Origin: Gracilariopsis chorda
Taxonomy: Eukaryota > Rhodophyta > Florideophyceae > Gracilariales > Gracilariaceae
DNA length: 64,000 nucleotides
NCBI GenBank assembly: GCA_003194525.1
Contig: NBIV01000159.1
Location: 1-64,000, forward strand
Direction of reading: 5' to 3'
Shown: positions 34,801 through 46,655 of the stretch, piece after piece
Layout of the letters: each line of letters begins with the position of its first letter
How positions within the stretch are numbered: position 1 is the stretch's first letter
Program-made: the position numbers and the translations under genes
Notes under the pieces: model-generated
Database searches by the model: none
Told to the model about the DNA's origin: nothing
The model's input: only the letters and a program-made list of their open reading frames with translations

Positions 34801-35520
34801 CTAGGAAGGCGCCACGGTATCCTTCCCCCTTTCTTCAGAATCAACTTCTACCTCTGCCTGTGTCCGACTGATGGTTTTTGCTGGTGAGTGTCCGTCAATT
34901 TCCATCTGTACTTCACTACCTTCTCCATTCTGAATCATTTTCTGCTCCGCTTCTACACCTGATACTTCACCTACTTCAGAATCTCTTCCAGTTTTCTCAT
35001 CTAGCGCTTTGTGCACCACCTCGGAGCCCTCTGATACACATCTCTCAATCAACGTGTTCCCAGTGTACGCTACAACCGGAGCAGAATCAGAAAACTGGAC
35101 TCGTCGCTTCATGCGAATCTTCAGGGATAGACACATCCCACTGCTCTGAACAGAACTTTGGTTCAGCTCATGAACACGCTTTGTTCGCTGGCTTTCCCGT
35201 AAAGCACGTGCTTCAGAGTCGCGCGTACTCAAGGGCATTGGCTGAAGACTCGTTTCTCTACAGGGGTTGTTGAAAACATCCAAGACCTTTTCTTCTCCTG
35301 CTTCCCGTTCTCCCAGAACTGTATTCACATCTGTTCCCTCTTCCTTTCTAGCTTCTTCCTTTCCAGTCTGCTTCCCAATGTTCAGCTGCACGCTTCGTTT
35401 CCTACGCTGCCATTGTTTACCTTCCTTCTCCATGCAAAAGAGTTCTAAACGATGCTCCGACCTGACCCGTGCGACCATTGTTTCAGTAACAATGTCGGCT
35501 TGAAAGAGCTCCTTCGCCAT
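34801..35520 (-). CDS. Hypothetical charged protein with RVxF-like motif
   Basis: 239 codons from the ATG that opens MAKELFQADIV. The frame extends further but only from non-ATG codons. The sequence is hydrophilic, first basic (QWQRRKRSVQL), later acidic. It contains KRRVQFSDSAP near the middle, which fits the RVxF docking motif for protein phosphatase 1. No folded domain is apparent. It is on the same strand as transposase B and the FLYWCH-like protein, so element cargo is possible. The PP1 link is motif-based only. Confidence 0.45.
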   Translation of the reverse strand: MAKELFQADIVTETMVARVRSEHRLELFCMEKEGKQWQRRKRSVQLNIGKQTGKEEARKEEGTDVNTVLGEREAGEEKVLDVFNNPCRETSLQPMPLSTRDSEARALRESQRTKRVHELNQSSVQSSGMCLSLKIRMKRRVQFSDSAPVVAYTGNTLIERCVSEGSEVVHKALDEKTGRDSEVGEVSGVEAEQKMIQNGEGSEVQMEIDGHSPAKTISRTQAEVEVDSEERGKDTVAPS

Positions 35521-35577
35521 CAGTATGTGTAGAATCCGAATTCTAATGGACATCCATCGAATCCTCTCAGTCAACAC

Positions 35578-36554
35578 CCGGCTGTACCCAGAGGCATAGG
35601 TTCACTTCTGGATACAGCCGTGGTCCGCACTGACCATGGTGAAAAGGGAAACTACGTAGCAACCACAGCTGTGCGAGTCCTTTTGTCTCTTAAAACATTT
35701 TACCTGTAGCATTTAGTTCCGCTCCGATATCACTGCACGTAGCGCTTCATCCCCTGTGAGGCAAAAGAGAAACAAAAAAAGACAAAAGTTTGAGAATCCT
35801 TCGATCAACAGACATTCCAAGACCGTCTCCAAACCAAACCGTCCATCGTTGAGTTCCTTGCGCCACATTGACTACTTTCTTCCCTACCAAAACACCCCAA
35901 TGGCTGTTAGACATGTTCAACGGGACTACAACAGAGTTTAGCTCTGCATCACCATTACCTTCGAAGGCAAACTACTTCTTGAACACCTCTAAACCCTGTT
36001 ATGGTATATTTTCCTTCATTTCCTTGAATGAACTCGATAGTATTGTAAGCATCACTTCAACAGAACATGAGACAAAAGCCACACCAACAGAAGGTACAAT
36101 GTTCAACACAGCTGTTTAGATCAAATCGGCACACATTTACGAATCAGGTCTTGAACTATGTACCAAAGAAACCGGTGATGTTATTATGCCTTCTGCGATC
36201 AAAATTCTGGCTACATGGTCCTTCAAAACCGCAAAAGAACTTCGGAATTCGCAGTGCCGTCTTTGATGCGCATTTGCGTACGATTTTCAAGATTCTGCCA
36301 GAAAGACATAAATGTTTCATGTATTTCAAGTTCTGGGAGAATATTAACGTAATCAGACCCTTTTTTTGCTGTATTGCTCAAAATAATAAAACAATTCACG
36401 AGAGCGATCAGGAAAGGAGGTTGGGAAGTAAACATAGTCAGCAGCCTTTGAAAAAGTCGTCAAAGATGTGACGGAGGACGTAGTACCTGATGTCTCTGTC
36501 ATTCCCACACGTTTCGACGACGCCGCGCGGTAACCTCGACTGCATTTACAACTC
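35578..36554. other. No gene recognised
   Basis: Plus-strand frames at 35756-36471 look weakly coding but carry no motif. Confidence 0.35.
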
Positions 36555-36798
36555 ATTTACGTTGAGCTTACTTGGCGCCCGGAGAGAGCAGGGATAGAGG
36601 AGATGTCCTGACTCTGCGGATCTACTGGTTGAAATACAAAATAGGGGCGTAGTATTTATTGGCTACAGTAAGATTTCAAGTAGCACGGGCACTTGTGCAG
36701 CTCGCTGTGGCACGTGCCCGCTGACTTTCTCTTTTTATTGGTGCAAATGCGCGCTGACTCGCCTACACTGTTTACGTCGTGTAGTTTAGCCCTTTCCC
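36555..36798 (-). repeat. Inner inverted repeat, right member
   Basis: Partner of 29226-29465. Homology ends near the AGCCCTTTCCC string at its right edge. The pair encloses transposase B and its upstream genes (about 7.6 kb). Confidence 0.7.
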
Positions 36799-36931
36799 CA
36801 TATTCACCTACCAGGTTTCCAGCGTACACAGTATACCACTTGTGCCGAGGTTGAACATCCAGTTCACCTTTAAGAGTTCCCATTACCTCTGGTTCCAAAA
36901 CAATCCAAAAGGGAGTGCACCTCGCGGCCAT
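36656..36931 (-). CDS. Small Cys/His-rich ORF overlapping inner repeat
   Basis: 91 codons from an ATG. The C-terminal third, CTNKKRKSAGTCHSELHKC followed by PCYLKSYCSQ, holds six Cys and two His in a zinc-finger-like spacing. It is conserved at peptide level in the left inverted repeat, with the stop codon kept. The N-terminal part (ARCTPFWIVLEPEVMG) has no partner in the window. Conservation in two copies argues it was once translated. Confidence 0.4.
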   Translation of the reverse strand: MAARCTPFWIVLEPEVMGTLKGELDVQPRHKWYTVYAGNLVGEYGERAKLHDVNSVGESARICTNKKRKSAGTCHSELHKCPCYLKSYCSQ

Positions 36932-37300
36932 ATCCACGTCAACTTGCGAGGTACTTCACTGTACATGAACGCATCCATCCCCGACACCACTGTTCCATTG
37001 CTACACACTTCTCACAAATAGAGATCGCAGTCATCGTCACTGTCTTCATTATCAGACGTAATCAAGTTGAATCCGTATCGATCCAGAAGGTCCTCGGGTG
37101 ATTGGCGTATTGAGACATCGCCTGGCTTACGTGTGCTCACGCGCGGAGTACCGTACATTATAGGAAGTGTCTTGCCGCAAGGTTTGGAGTTCTTCAAGAA
37201 ATGGTGAATGTTCTACTGAGCTTTTTTGAACGTTGTGTATGCTTAGGCTAAAAGAAAATTGGCGCAGATGACCCGTCTTTTTTGAGAGGAATGGGGAAGG

Positions 37301-37514
37301 TCTTAGCGAGCTACGTAGCTTTATACCCGCCAATGTCTCAGTTTGGCGCGGTTTTTTATTTTGAAAGAAGGTTCTGTTCGATGGATTTACAAGGCGGAGC
37401 TGTATAACTTATCTAATGAGAGGAAGCGAGCGCAAGTGTCTATGACTTGAAAGACGGTGAATGGCAGGGCGGACATGTTTCATATTTCCTAAGGATCTAC
37501 GTAGAGGTCTTCAT
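37301..37514 (+). repeat. Outer inverted repeat, right member
   Basis: Partner of 22283-22497. The plus strand reads RFFILKEGSVRWIYKAELYN and continues to a TGA where the left copy has Trp. Together the two members enclose 15.2 kb holding both MULE transposases and the Ulp1-like gene. Confidence 0.65.
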
Positions 37515-37674
37515 AAATAGGTAAGGATCTGATTCCACTTTCTACGTGATCAACAGCATGTGGATTCTCCGCTACCCTGTGTTATCTATCAAGGTACCGG
37601 TATTACCCAAAATAGAGCGAACTATATTTGTCTCCTTATTCGCACTGACTTCTGCTCTTTTCTAAATTCGTGTA

Positions 37675-37949
37675 TGTTGGATGGCTGACTCTCACTCATT
37701 GATGTAGAGTTCTATTCACATATTTATATGGCAACTGTGCCTATGTAAAACCCTGTAAAACCAAAGGCACTAAATAGATCTGTGGCCGAAAGACAGGGAA
37801 CCACACAATCCCGACATTACATCAAACTATCTTCAAGCTTACGAGAACATTAATGACACTGTCAATCTTACATCAACATATATGTCTTACGTGATATGTT
37901 CACGTTAGACCAACGTGTCTCATGGCATAATCAGTTCGCCATATTATCA
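37675..37949 (-). repeat. copia-2 3' LTR
   Basis: 275 bp. In element orientation it starts TGATAATATGG and ends CCAACA. The purine tract GGAGGGAG (37950-37957, minus strand) abuts it. Its first three bases, TGA, are also the stop codon of the RNase H frame. Confidence 0.9.
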
Positions 37950-39643
37950 CTCCCTCCATGCCATAAGTACCGTTGTAACGCCAAGTAAGCGTCGTAACTT
38001 TTGATAGCCTTCCCTTGTTACTGGTTTTGTCAGGAGGTCTGCAATCATATCTTCTGTATGGCAATGGTCTAGCTGAATTACTCCTGAACGCACTCCTTCG
38101 CAGACAAAATGGTATCGTAGCTCCACATGCTTTGCTCTTCTGTCACTACGTGCCCATTGTAGTACACCCATGTTTTCTTCATACACTGTGGTAGGCAACC
38201 GGTCCTTTTCACGATTTCCAGTTCTTTCAATAAATTTCGTGCCCATTTCACTTGCTTCAAGCACTCTGAAAGCGCAATGTACTCTGATTCAGTAGTGGAA
38301 GTTGCAGCACATTTCGGTTTCACGGTTCTCCAGGCCACAGCGTTTCCAAACAGGAACAAGCAGTATCCACTTTTAGACTTCCTATCAGTGTCATCACCAG
38401 CCCAGTCGGCGTCCGCATACGCAGTAAGAAGTTCTGGATCAGCATGTTCGAAGAACATCTCAAGCCCGTATCCTCTCGTGCCGTTAAGGTACCGGAGTAC
38501 TCTTTTCAAGCCATTCCAGTGTGTAATAGTAGGACCAGCTTGAGCTCTAGACAGTATGTTCACTGCGTTACAGATTTCAGGCCTTGTCCTGGTTGAGAGG
38601 TACAGGAGTGAACCAATAGCTTCTTGGTATAGGACTTTAGGCGAGAAGAACTCTCTTTCCAATGCAACAGAGGCCTTTTACCCAGTGTCCATCGGTGTTC
38701 CAACTGGGTTTGAATTTGCCATGTTGAAGCACTGGAGGATCTTCTCAGTGAATGGCAGCTGGTGAAGTAGTAGTCCCTTCTTGCTCCGTTGGATATACAC
38801 ACCCAGGAAACTGTCTGTCTCGGGGCATTCTTTCATCTCGAAGTCTGCGGAAAGCATCCCCTCCATTTCACTGATAAGGTCACCGTCATCACCGATTAGA
38901 AGAAGGTCGTCAACGTAAAGCAAAAGCCACAGTCGGTGTCCTCTGCGGTTCATGTAAAAGAAGCATTGGTCTCCCAAGGACTGTGTAAACCCGAGCTTCA
39001 GGAGGCGTTCAGTGAATAACTGACTCCAGATAGAGTTCGACTGCTTCAGACTGTAAATTGATCTGTTAAGCTTGAGTACCTGGCCTGTCTCCAAACCAAT
39101 GTCGAGTCCCTCTGGAGGTGACATGTACACAGGCTTGCTCTCATCAATGTGACCATTTAGGAAGGCACACTTCACATCAAGTTGGTGTATCTCGAAACCA
39201 AGTGTACAAGCAAGTGTTAGTGCCACGCGTACGGTTGCAAAGTCAACCACAGGAGAGTACACATGAGGCACATGACCTTGTTGGCATCCTTTCGCAACAA
39301 GGCGTGCCTTGTGCCTTGAGATTGAGCCATCGTCTTTGCACTTCGTGGCGAAGACCAGTTTAGAGCCAATGACCTTCACCACGTTTGGTCTGTCCACCAC
39401 ATCACAGGTGTTCATTGATCTCAAAGATGATAGTTCCTCCTCAATTGCTTTCTCCCAGCTCGCCCAGTCCGTGCATTGCTTCGCCTCAAGTACAGTTTTT
39501 GGGATAGGGGTCGAACTGTCTTCTCGTGTGACAAGACTGCTATGCTGCGTATCAGAGAATCGAGCAGGAGCCTGGCGGTTGCGATTGGGGTACCGTCGTT
39601 GCGGGTAATGGGTCAGGAACTCTTGAACACTGGGTGTCAACAC
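37947..39643 (-). pseudogene. copia-2 reverse transcriptase and RNase H
   Basis: The frame 39643-38678 holds the linker (FLTHYPQRRYPNR), the RT blocks (WEKAIEEELSSL, SKLVFATK, KARLVAKGCQQG, HQLDVKCAFLNG) and the catalytic LLLYVDDLLLIG. A TAA after PMDTG (Tyr in copia-1) interrupts it. The frame then continues with YQEAIGSLLYLSTRTRPEI and RNase H blocks ADADWAGDDTDRKS and TESEYIALSE. A frameshift near 38,200 moves the last part, RRAKHVELRYHFV...MIADLLTKP, to the frame ending at 37947. Confidence 0.9.
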
Positions 39644-39669
39644 GAATCTCCGTGGTTCTCACCTCCTTC

Positions 39670-41013
39670 TTATTCGGTATCTTCGGCATTCACTCGCTCA
39701 TCGTCCATATTTCCATTTCCATTAACTTCATTATCCGTGTTTTCTGGTTCCATAGAGCCGCTCCTCTCCTCTTCATCTCCGATGGGTGATTCCAACTGTG
39801 ATTCGTCACCATCTTGGTCAGAGCCCTCTGACTGCACGTTCGTTCCTTCACTCTGGGCTCCCAGAAGGTTCTGTACACTTTCCCCAAACAATGCTCTTCA
39901 TGGGAATACTGTCTCATTAATGGTAACGTGCCTTGCAAACGTTATGGATTCATTCTCAATGTCGTAGAAACGGTAGTTGTGGTGCGGAAGGCATCTCAGG
40001 AGAATCCCACGACGGGCTTTGCTCTCCAGCTTCTTACGTTTGGCAACATGGACCCAAACTTCACAATCAAATGTCCTCAGTGAACTGACATTGGGAACAT
40101 TACCTGTCATCATCTCGTGAGGTGTCTTTCCGTCTATTGCATCACTGCTTAACATGTTCATAATTCTCGTAGCAGTAATCACAGCTTCCCCCCAGAAGCA
40201 AGACGGGAGCCCGGCACTCCTAAGCATTGCCCTTACCATCTCCATGACAGTACGGTTGAATCGTTCAGTGACACCATTCTGCTGCGGCGTGTATGGCGCA
40301 CTATTCTCCCAGTCAATACCTTCAGCATTTAGGTGTTTGCAGAGTGCTACATTTTCTGGTCCATTGTCGGAGTAGACAAGCTTGATCTTTCTCTCTGCTT
40401 GTCTTTCGAACTTCAGCTGGAAACAGCTAAAGTGTTCAGTCAAGTCTTTCCTTTTCGCAAGGAGACGTACGTCCTTGTATCCTGATTTCTTATCAATAAA
40501 TGAAACAAAGTACTTCTTGTCTGAAATACTTGCAGTATGGAGAGGTCCACATATATCGGTGAAGATCACATCCCCAATGTGAATGCTGTCTTGGCTTCTT
40601 TCTGACAGACTTCGGCGAGTCATCTTCCCTTGGATACAAGGTAAACAATTGGTGCCTAGTTCTGGTTTGTCATCCAAGTCCAATCCAAGTACTGTCTTCC
40701 TCCTAGCCATTTGGCGGATCCTTTGCTTCCCAGAATGGCCAAGTCTCTCGTGCCACAGCCGTAGCCCAGCAGGCCCTTTCACAACAAGTGCTCGGTGCTT
40801 TTCTATCTTGGTCAATAAACGATACACTCCATCATTACGTAAAGCTTTGATTGCTTTCCCACGGCACACAATGGAGCAACCAGATACGTCAAACTGGATT
40901 TGATAGCCATCACCTGCCAGTTCTGCGCATGAAATCAAGTTGCAATCCATATCTTCTACAAAGAGCACATTTGTTAGCTCCAAGGGCAGCTCAGGTCTTC
41001 CTCGTTGACGCAC
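39670..41013 (-). pseudogene. copia-2 integrase and linker
   Basis: Begins with the gag-pre-integrase region (LWHERLGHSGKQRIRQM, then CLPCIQGKMTRRSL). The integrase core follows: GDVIFTDICGPL (first Asp), LVYSDNGPENV (second Asp) and TPQQNGVTERFNRTV (Glu), the copia DDE set, all present. A TGA after ETVFP ends the main frame near 39,900. The acidic linker (SIGDEEERSGSMEPE region) continues in frame to 39670, and a frameshift then separates it from RT. Confidence 0.9.
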
Positions 41014-41043
41014 CCTCAGCAGTAGAGTTCCTCCCTTAGATGC

Positions 41044-41973
41044 TTATACACGCCTTCCATCGCCAAGGGCAATGGTCCTACTCGGTACTAGGGTGAACTG
41101 CTCTGCCAAGGTACAGTCGCCAATTATGTGACAGGTAGCCCCGGAGTCAATTATGAAGCAGTGTTCTCTCTGGTGGGCAACCAAGGCCTGGTGTCTTCCA
41201 GACTTGTTGCCACTTCTTCCTTCTCTTTCGTTGTTCAAAGGACACTCTCGCTTGCAGTGACCCTTCATCCCGCATTTGAAGCACTTGCCCTTCAGTTTGG
41301 CTTTCAGTGCACGCTCCGTGCCCACTGGGGCCGTAACAGGCGACGTAATCTCCTTACTGTCTGTCGTCCTTGACTCGTACTCCTGCAGTAATCTAGCCGT
41401 TACCTTGTTCCATGAGAGATCCTCATCCGCCATTGTCTGTAGCGCAGAAATGACGGGTCCATAGGCACTATCTCCAGTACGTCCAAAGCTCGAGAACAAG
41501 ATAGCAATCTGCATTGTTTCTTCATTTGGACTACCCATAGCTTCCAATCCTGAGAACACAGATTCCAGCTAATCAACATAGTCCGACATCACCATACCCT
41601 CTTCGAATCGTGACTGATGAAGCTTAGTCTGTAGCTGGACCCTGGTTGCTGTGTTCTCTGTGGCATATCGTTCCTTGAGCTTTCGATACATCACAAATGG
41701 ATTTTTCCGTTCTGATGCAATGGCACGCAGTGGTTTGTTCCCTAATGACTGGACCAGGTACATGCGCGCATTCTAGATCTTGATCTTCATCTCATCTGAA
41801 AGAGCGTCCATGCTTCCGTCTACAGAGGGATCTTCAAGAACCATGTTCATTAAGTCCTTTGACTCAATTAATGCTTCAATTCTCATCTTCCACAGCGTAA
41901 AGTCTTCATGGCGTCCAGCGCAAATCCGGGGGAGCTTCTTCACCATATCCTCTTCCATGTTGAAGTTTTCCAA
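41044..41973 (-). pseudogene. copia-2 gag and protease
   Basis: Starts at MENFNMEEDMVKKLPRICAG. Two TAG codons (after DEMKIKI and after MSDYVD) sit where copia-1 has sense codons. The nucleocapsid finger is CFKCGMKGHCKREC and the protease motif is FIIDSGATCHI. A TAA after LGDGRRV (Gln in copia-1) splits protease from the following region. All parts are in one frame, so only nonsense changes damage this section. Confidence 0.9.
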
Positions 41974-42052
41974 AACACAGATAAATGGTTGAAGTGGAAT
42001 ATTGAGAGACGTCTGGACGGCAGGATCGATTGTTGACTGCAGTTGCCAGTGG

Positions 42053-42064
42053 GCGATGCTACCA
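42053..42064 (-). other. copia-2 primer-binding site
   Basis: One base inside the 5' LTR the minus strand reads TGGTAGCATCGC, identical to copia-1. It is consistent with initiator tRNA-Met priming. Confidence 0.7.
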
Positions 42065-42065
42065 C

Positions 42066-42342
42066 TGTTGAATGGCTGACTTTCACTCAGTGAGGTACAG
42101 TTCTAGCCATATCTTTATATGGCAACTGTGCCTATGTAAAACCCTGTAAAACCAAAGGCACTAACTAGATCTGTGGCTAAAAGACAGGGAACCACACAAT
42201 CCCGACATTACATCAAACTATCTTCAAGCTTACGAGAACATTAATGAAACTTTCAATCTTACATCAACATATATGTCTTACGTGATATAGGTTCACGTTA
42301 GACCAACGTGTCTCATGGCATAATCAGTTCGCCATATTATCA
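42066..42342 (-). repeat. copia-2 5' LTR
   Basis: 277 bp, closely matching 37675-37949. It contains a TATATAAAG-like TATA box on the minus strand (about 42113-42122) preceded by CAGGGTTTTAC, the same promoter layout as copia-1. Transcription would start within this LTR. Confidence 0.9.
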
Positions 42343-42347
42343 GTGTA

Positions 42348-45300
42348 CCACGCAGTGCGCTACCGCAACACATGATACGCTGCGTTTGAGGTATGCTTAG
42401 CTTTTATCAAAGAAACGTTATTCACAAAATCCCTTCAGCATTGTAGAGAAGATTTCGAACAAGTAATCAACTACGTTGATCGTCGCAAGGCTTTTGTGAT
42501 TGGCAAAAAAAACATGGCAACTGCAATGTCAAAGTAGAAGTTCTTTGCAAACAGAACTCGTGCCGACAGTTGTTTTGAAGTTTAGAACCTGGTATCTCTT
42601 TGTGCTGATAATCTCTCTTACCTGGCGTTTCACGTTACCCAAGAAATAAAAATCTCGCTTTATCGGTCCGTTTTGCATATGCAAGGTATTGTTACCATTT
42701 ACTTATCGTAATTAACTGCCACCTGCCATGCGCCGTTCAAATGAAAATTTAGTGTCTCCACCGAAGGCCGGTTCCAATCCAAACCAAACTGCGCGTGTAA
42801 ACATTCTATTGGCTGCTTCATTTGCGCAGCATACAGTTCAAACTCGACACTCAAAACATGTCGTTGAACCATGGTTCATCGCACCCGTCCGCAACTACCA
42901 CGTTGATTCAACGACTGAAAGTGATCATAAAAACCCCTAAAAACCCCACTCTGTGGCACTCGACGGTTTCTTCTACTACCGGAACACTATATCGTCTATT
43001 TTATCGTTGAAACTCAATGCGTTGTAAAACTTCACGTAGGACCTGCCATTCGTTACTGATTAGCGGTAAAGTTTGAACAGATATGATAACATAAAGGATT
43101 CTCACTTTTGGTAGGCCTAGATATACCAGAGACCGTAAGTCGCCTCTTTATTTCTGGGGACGCTTTAGTGGAAGAATATTCGCCGTAAGGGTCAGTCACG
43201 GTCACAGCTCCAGTACCAATGTCATGATCAGTTTATAGGTGTTTTCTACTTCCAAAAGCTCAGGAAAGCACGCTTCAAGCTCTGGAAGAGCCACAGAGCA
43301 ATGCAAGAACTCATTACCGCATATCGTGCCTTGGTCAAGTCGTCGGGCTACTGTAATACAGGGGCACCCAATAAGGCATACCACTATTAGATGTGATTCC
43401 ATCACAACCCCTTAATTAGTATAAGTACTGACGTCATTCTGGGCATGGCACTCATCGTAGTTCTAGTCATCGGCAGTTGCACTGCAGCTCTGAGCTGTAG
43501 ATCATCACGCAAAAATGTTGTAAAGACCTGCTCGCTTGCATTCTCTTACAGCTACAGCCATTAATGAACATAAGCATAAAGCACAGCAGACCAACTACGC
43601 CCTCCGCCATTGCAAAATTTGGCCCCGCCGAAAACTGCAGACAAGCCGTTGACCATTGTAATACCCCCTTCATCTGGTAGTCCGTCGCTCGGAGCAGAGA
43701 GCGTGCATCCGCTATAGAGATGACGGCCGCTGTTGACCAGTGTAGCAATCCGTTTTCAATATCTTTGGATGCTTGCCAGTTGCAAGGGTTAAGGAAGTCA
43801 GCATTACCCACTTCTCTACCATCGACAGAGATACGACAATGTTCTGTAGATTAAAATTGGCTGAAAGAAGGAGTGGTAGCCACAGAAGCAGTACTAGCAA
43901 TCCTCGAGGCAGCTCGCATGGAAAAATGCCGCAGGATAATTCCAAATACTTGGATGGGAATTACACAGCGAATAGAATTATGTCCATCGCTTTTCAGAGC
44001 CGCAAAGTAAATCAAAATTCGATTCAGTACCAACAGAATAAACGACTTTTATTGAGGTTGAGGGCTAGATGTCTTTCACTATCACCATTTTAAAATATGA
44101 CGTCAAGGTAACGAGATCCCAAATGGGTGTGACGCGTCGTATGACTTTGTAACACGTAGCGTCTTCGTGCCATAGACGCTTCTTGCTCAGCTGCAGAATG
44201 AAGCGGTTGGTTCTCGTTCCGGTACGCTGATCAAAACGTGGTATCAAGCAGTACGTATTGCTACTGCGATGACGGTAGCGCCAGCGAAAGGAACAGGCAC
44301 AAGGGCCTTGGAAGTTTCTGCAAGGATGTCTCTGATCCCTCGTGTTCCACGAGGAATCGAGCTTTATATACTGCCTACAATCGCATCAGTTTCTGTTTCT
44401 GTTGTAACACAGAAGACAGCCTACAAACCAAGCCACACCTGTTCATCGTGATCGGCTTGTAGCTGTCATGTTCAGAGACAGTAGCTGGCTTGTACGGTAG
44501 TCGCAGAAGTCTCTAGACCGCTACAAGACCTGTATAACATGAGAATCAGCCGACCTTGGTCTATATCTGGAGAAAGTCTGACTTTATGCCCCGTCACTTA
44601 GTTACATTTGATAGCTTTTTTCCCGATCCTCGCCGGCTGGGTCAAACGCGCTGTTACTACGCACGACGCTATGAGCTGCTGATCACCATCATTCAGCTAC
44701 TACGCGTTTTCTATTCTACTGCTCCAGGTTGTAGAACCCCGTCGCTTAGACACCGAGCACTAAGTCGCTGACAAGGACATCGCCTTCCACTTTTATTACT
44801 GAGTTCTTACACTCAGTCCCGCGATCATCTCCGATAAACGCCCCTCGTCCCTGTTCGTCATAGTGTTCCTCCACGCAGCACTACGATCACCACAATTGCA
44901 CACTGCCGTCAACTTTCACTGCTTCGTTCCTACACGCAACACCACGACCATCAAAATTGGAAACTGCCGTCCACTTTTCACCAGTAGTACTACCTTACGT
45001 CATGATCAATATTCCCGAATTAATGGCTTTGCCGTCGCCTTCCCTTTTCCGCAGAATAGAGATGCTTTACAAGCTATCGCACAATGACTTGTAATTGGTC
45101 TTAGCCTCTCGGTCGTTGATGTCGATTGTTGCTGTGCCAGTTTTTCATCCACTGGTTACTGTTCGTCTAATCGTATCTTCACCTATACTGTTCCGTAATA
45201 TTTGATACTGACCCGCGTAGAATGGGATGTATGAGCAAAAATGAAGTTCTCAGTCTATTCCCCGCAGCATGGAATTTAAACACACGTTGTTGATAATCTT

Positions 45301-45447
45301 CTCGATATCTTCCATTCCCGTTTGGCTACGCTTTTCATCACTACCTCTGTCCAATTTCTAGTAATGGCGCCGTTTCTATGTCCAGTTTAGCACTATATCT
45401 TTGTTATCGGTTCGCTGCTATCATCACTTTCACCGATTGATCCTGTT
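42348..45447. other. 3.1 kb without a recognised gene
   Basis: Short frames on both strands have no motif. A short interstitial telomere-like string (AAAAACCCCTAAAAACCCC) lies at 42928-42947. Between about 44,780 and 44,985 weak tandem similarity is visible around ACTGCCGTCAACTTTCACT-type strings. I see no RNA gene. Confidence 0.4.
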
Positions 45448-46623
45448 TTGGAACTATCAAGTGCACCACAAACGGTAAGCACTTGTTACCACACGTCTCA
45501 TATGATAGGCTTTAGAACGATGAAACTACCGCTCGGGAAAGCAATACTGTTATCTGCGAAGCATACGCCATCCTTCGAATCTAACTTCATATCCCTCTCC
45601 GTGCTTTCGAGGCAAGTAGATATGCAGTTTTCCAACAGCAAAGAAACTTAGATGTTCATCATCAAAGATTGTTCAAATGGCGAAGAACTTTACCATTCCA
45701 CACCACCAGACGAACTTCCCCTTTTGCTAAGTCCCATATGTCCACCTCGTGCACAAACGACGTCACACTCTCAGGTTAACACTCCCAAGGCCTGGCATGA
45801 GCAACTTGCACACCTCGGTCGTGACAGGCTGTTATCTTGCATCGACCAATGCGATGGAGTACCCACAGTCTCCACGAGAGAAAAAACCATGTTTACTGTA
45901 CCCCATGCATCGACGCTGGTACCAAACGTGCTCCACTTACACAATCTGACTCAGTCGCAGGACAACCATTGGAACTAACACACACGGACTTCAGCGGCCC
46001 CATAACATCGAGCTCCCTACAAGGCCCTGATTATATGCATGTACTTGTCGATGGTAACACAAGTGTAAGCTTTGTTTACTTTATCGAGAATAAAACTCAG
46101 TTTTTTGAGTCCGGACGTTGGTGCAAGGCTCGCCCAGAAAATTAACTCTCTCTGAACCGGATATACCTCGTTCGCCTTGGCGGTGTGGGGGTGGGGGGAG
46201 GGGTGAGAATAGGTCCGACGACATCGTCACCTACGCCGTGGAGAACGGAATGATACTCGAATTCATTCGACCGTATGCGCATCAATCAACTGGTGTCGCG
46301 GAGGAAATCATCCAGGACTTGTGGAAGATTGCAAGAACTTTCCTGTGCGCTTTAAACTGGCCTCACCAGCTATGGGACGATGCCATATCGCATGCCAACT
46401 ACCTAAGAAACCGGTTATCAAATCACCGAGTATGAATGAAGTTCCCCTTTACACTATGGTTCCGGCGAAAGCCTGACTTTACCAATATTCTAAAGTTTGG
46501 ACAACAGGGTTATGCGTACATATATATCTGTCCGAAACGTTATGTTTTTCCCGGTTTCTTGGCTGGCCAATCAATCACACCCGACGGCAACGGTACCACT
46601 GCTGACACTTACCGAACGCATGG
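45448..46623 (+). pseudogene. Ty1/copia remnant (copia-3), truncated by copia-1
   Basis: Readable pieces in copia order: ISLSVLSRQVDMQFSNSKET (end of protease), a TAG, MFIIKDCSNGEELYHS, the pre-integrase block AWHEQLAHLGRDRLLSCI, then in another frame CTPCIDAG and LELTHTDFSGPI (integrase first Asp), and later AYAHQSTGVAEEIIQDLWKIA (Glu region) and NYLRNRLSNHRV. At least three frame changes occur. It differs clearly from copia-1 and copia-2 in protein, so it is another lineage. It stops where copia-1 was inserted (46619-46623 is the target duplication). Confidence 0.75.
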
Positions 46624-46655
46624 TGATGAAGAACACGCAATCGTGATGCCATTAC

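Larger units (their letters stand above)
37675..42342 (-). mobile_element. Ty1/copia element, inactive (copia-2)
   Basis: Complete element in minus orientation. LTRs lie at 37675-37949 and 42066-42342, both TG...CA, and an exact 5-bp target duplication GTGTA is at 37670-37674 and 42343-42347. The interior order is gag, protease, integrase, RT, RNase H, which defines Ty1/copia. At least four nonsense codons and two frameshifts inactivate it. It is a close relative of copia-1 by protein. Confidence 0.95.

Noticed and set aside
42928-42947. Interstitial telomere as evidence of a chromosome fusion
   Set aside because: Only about two telomere-like units are present, too short to support a fusion.
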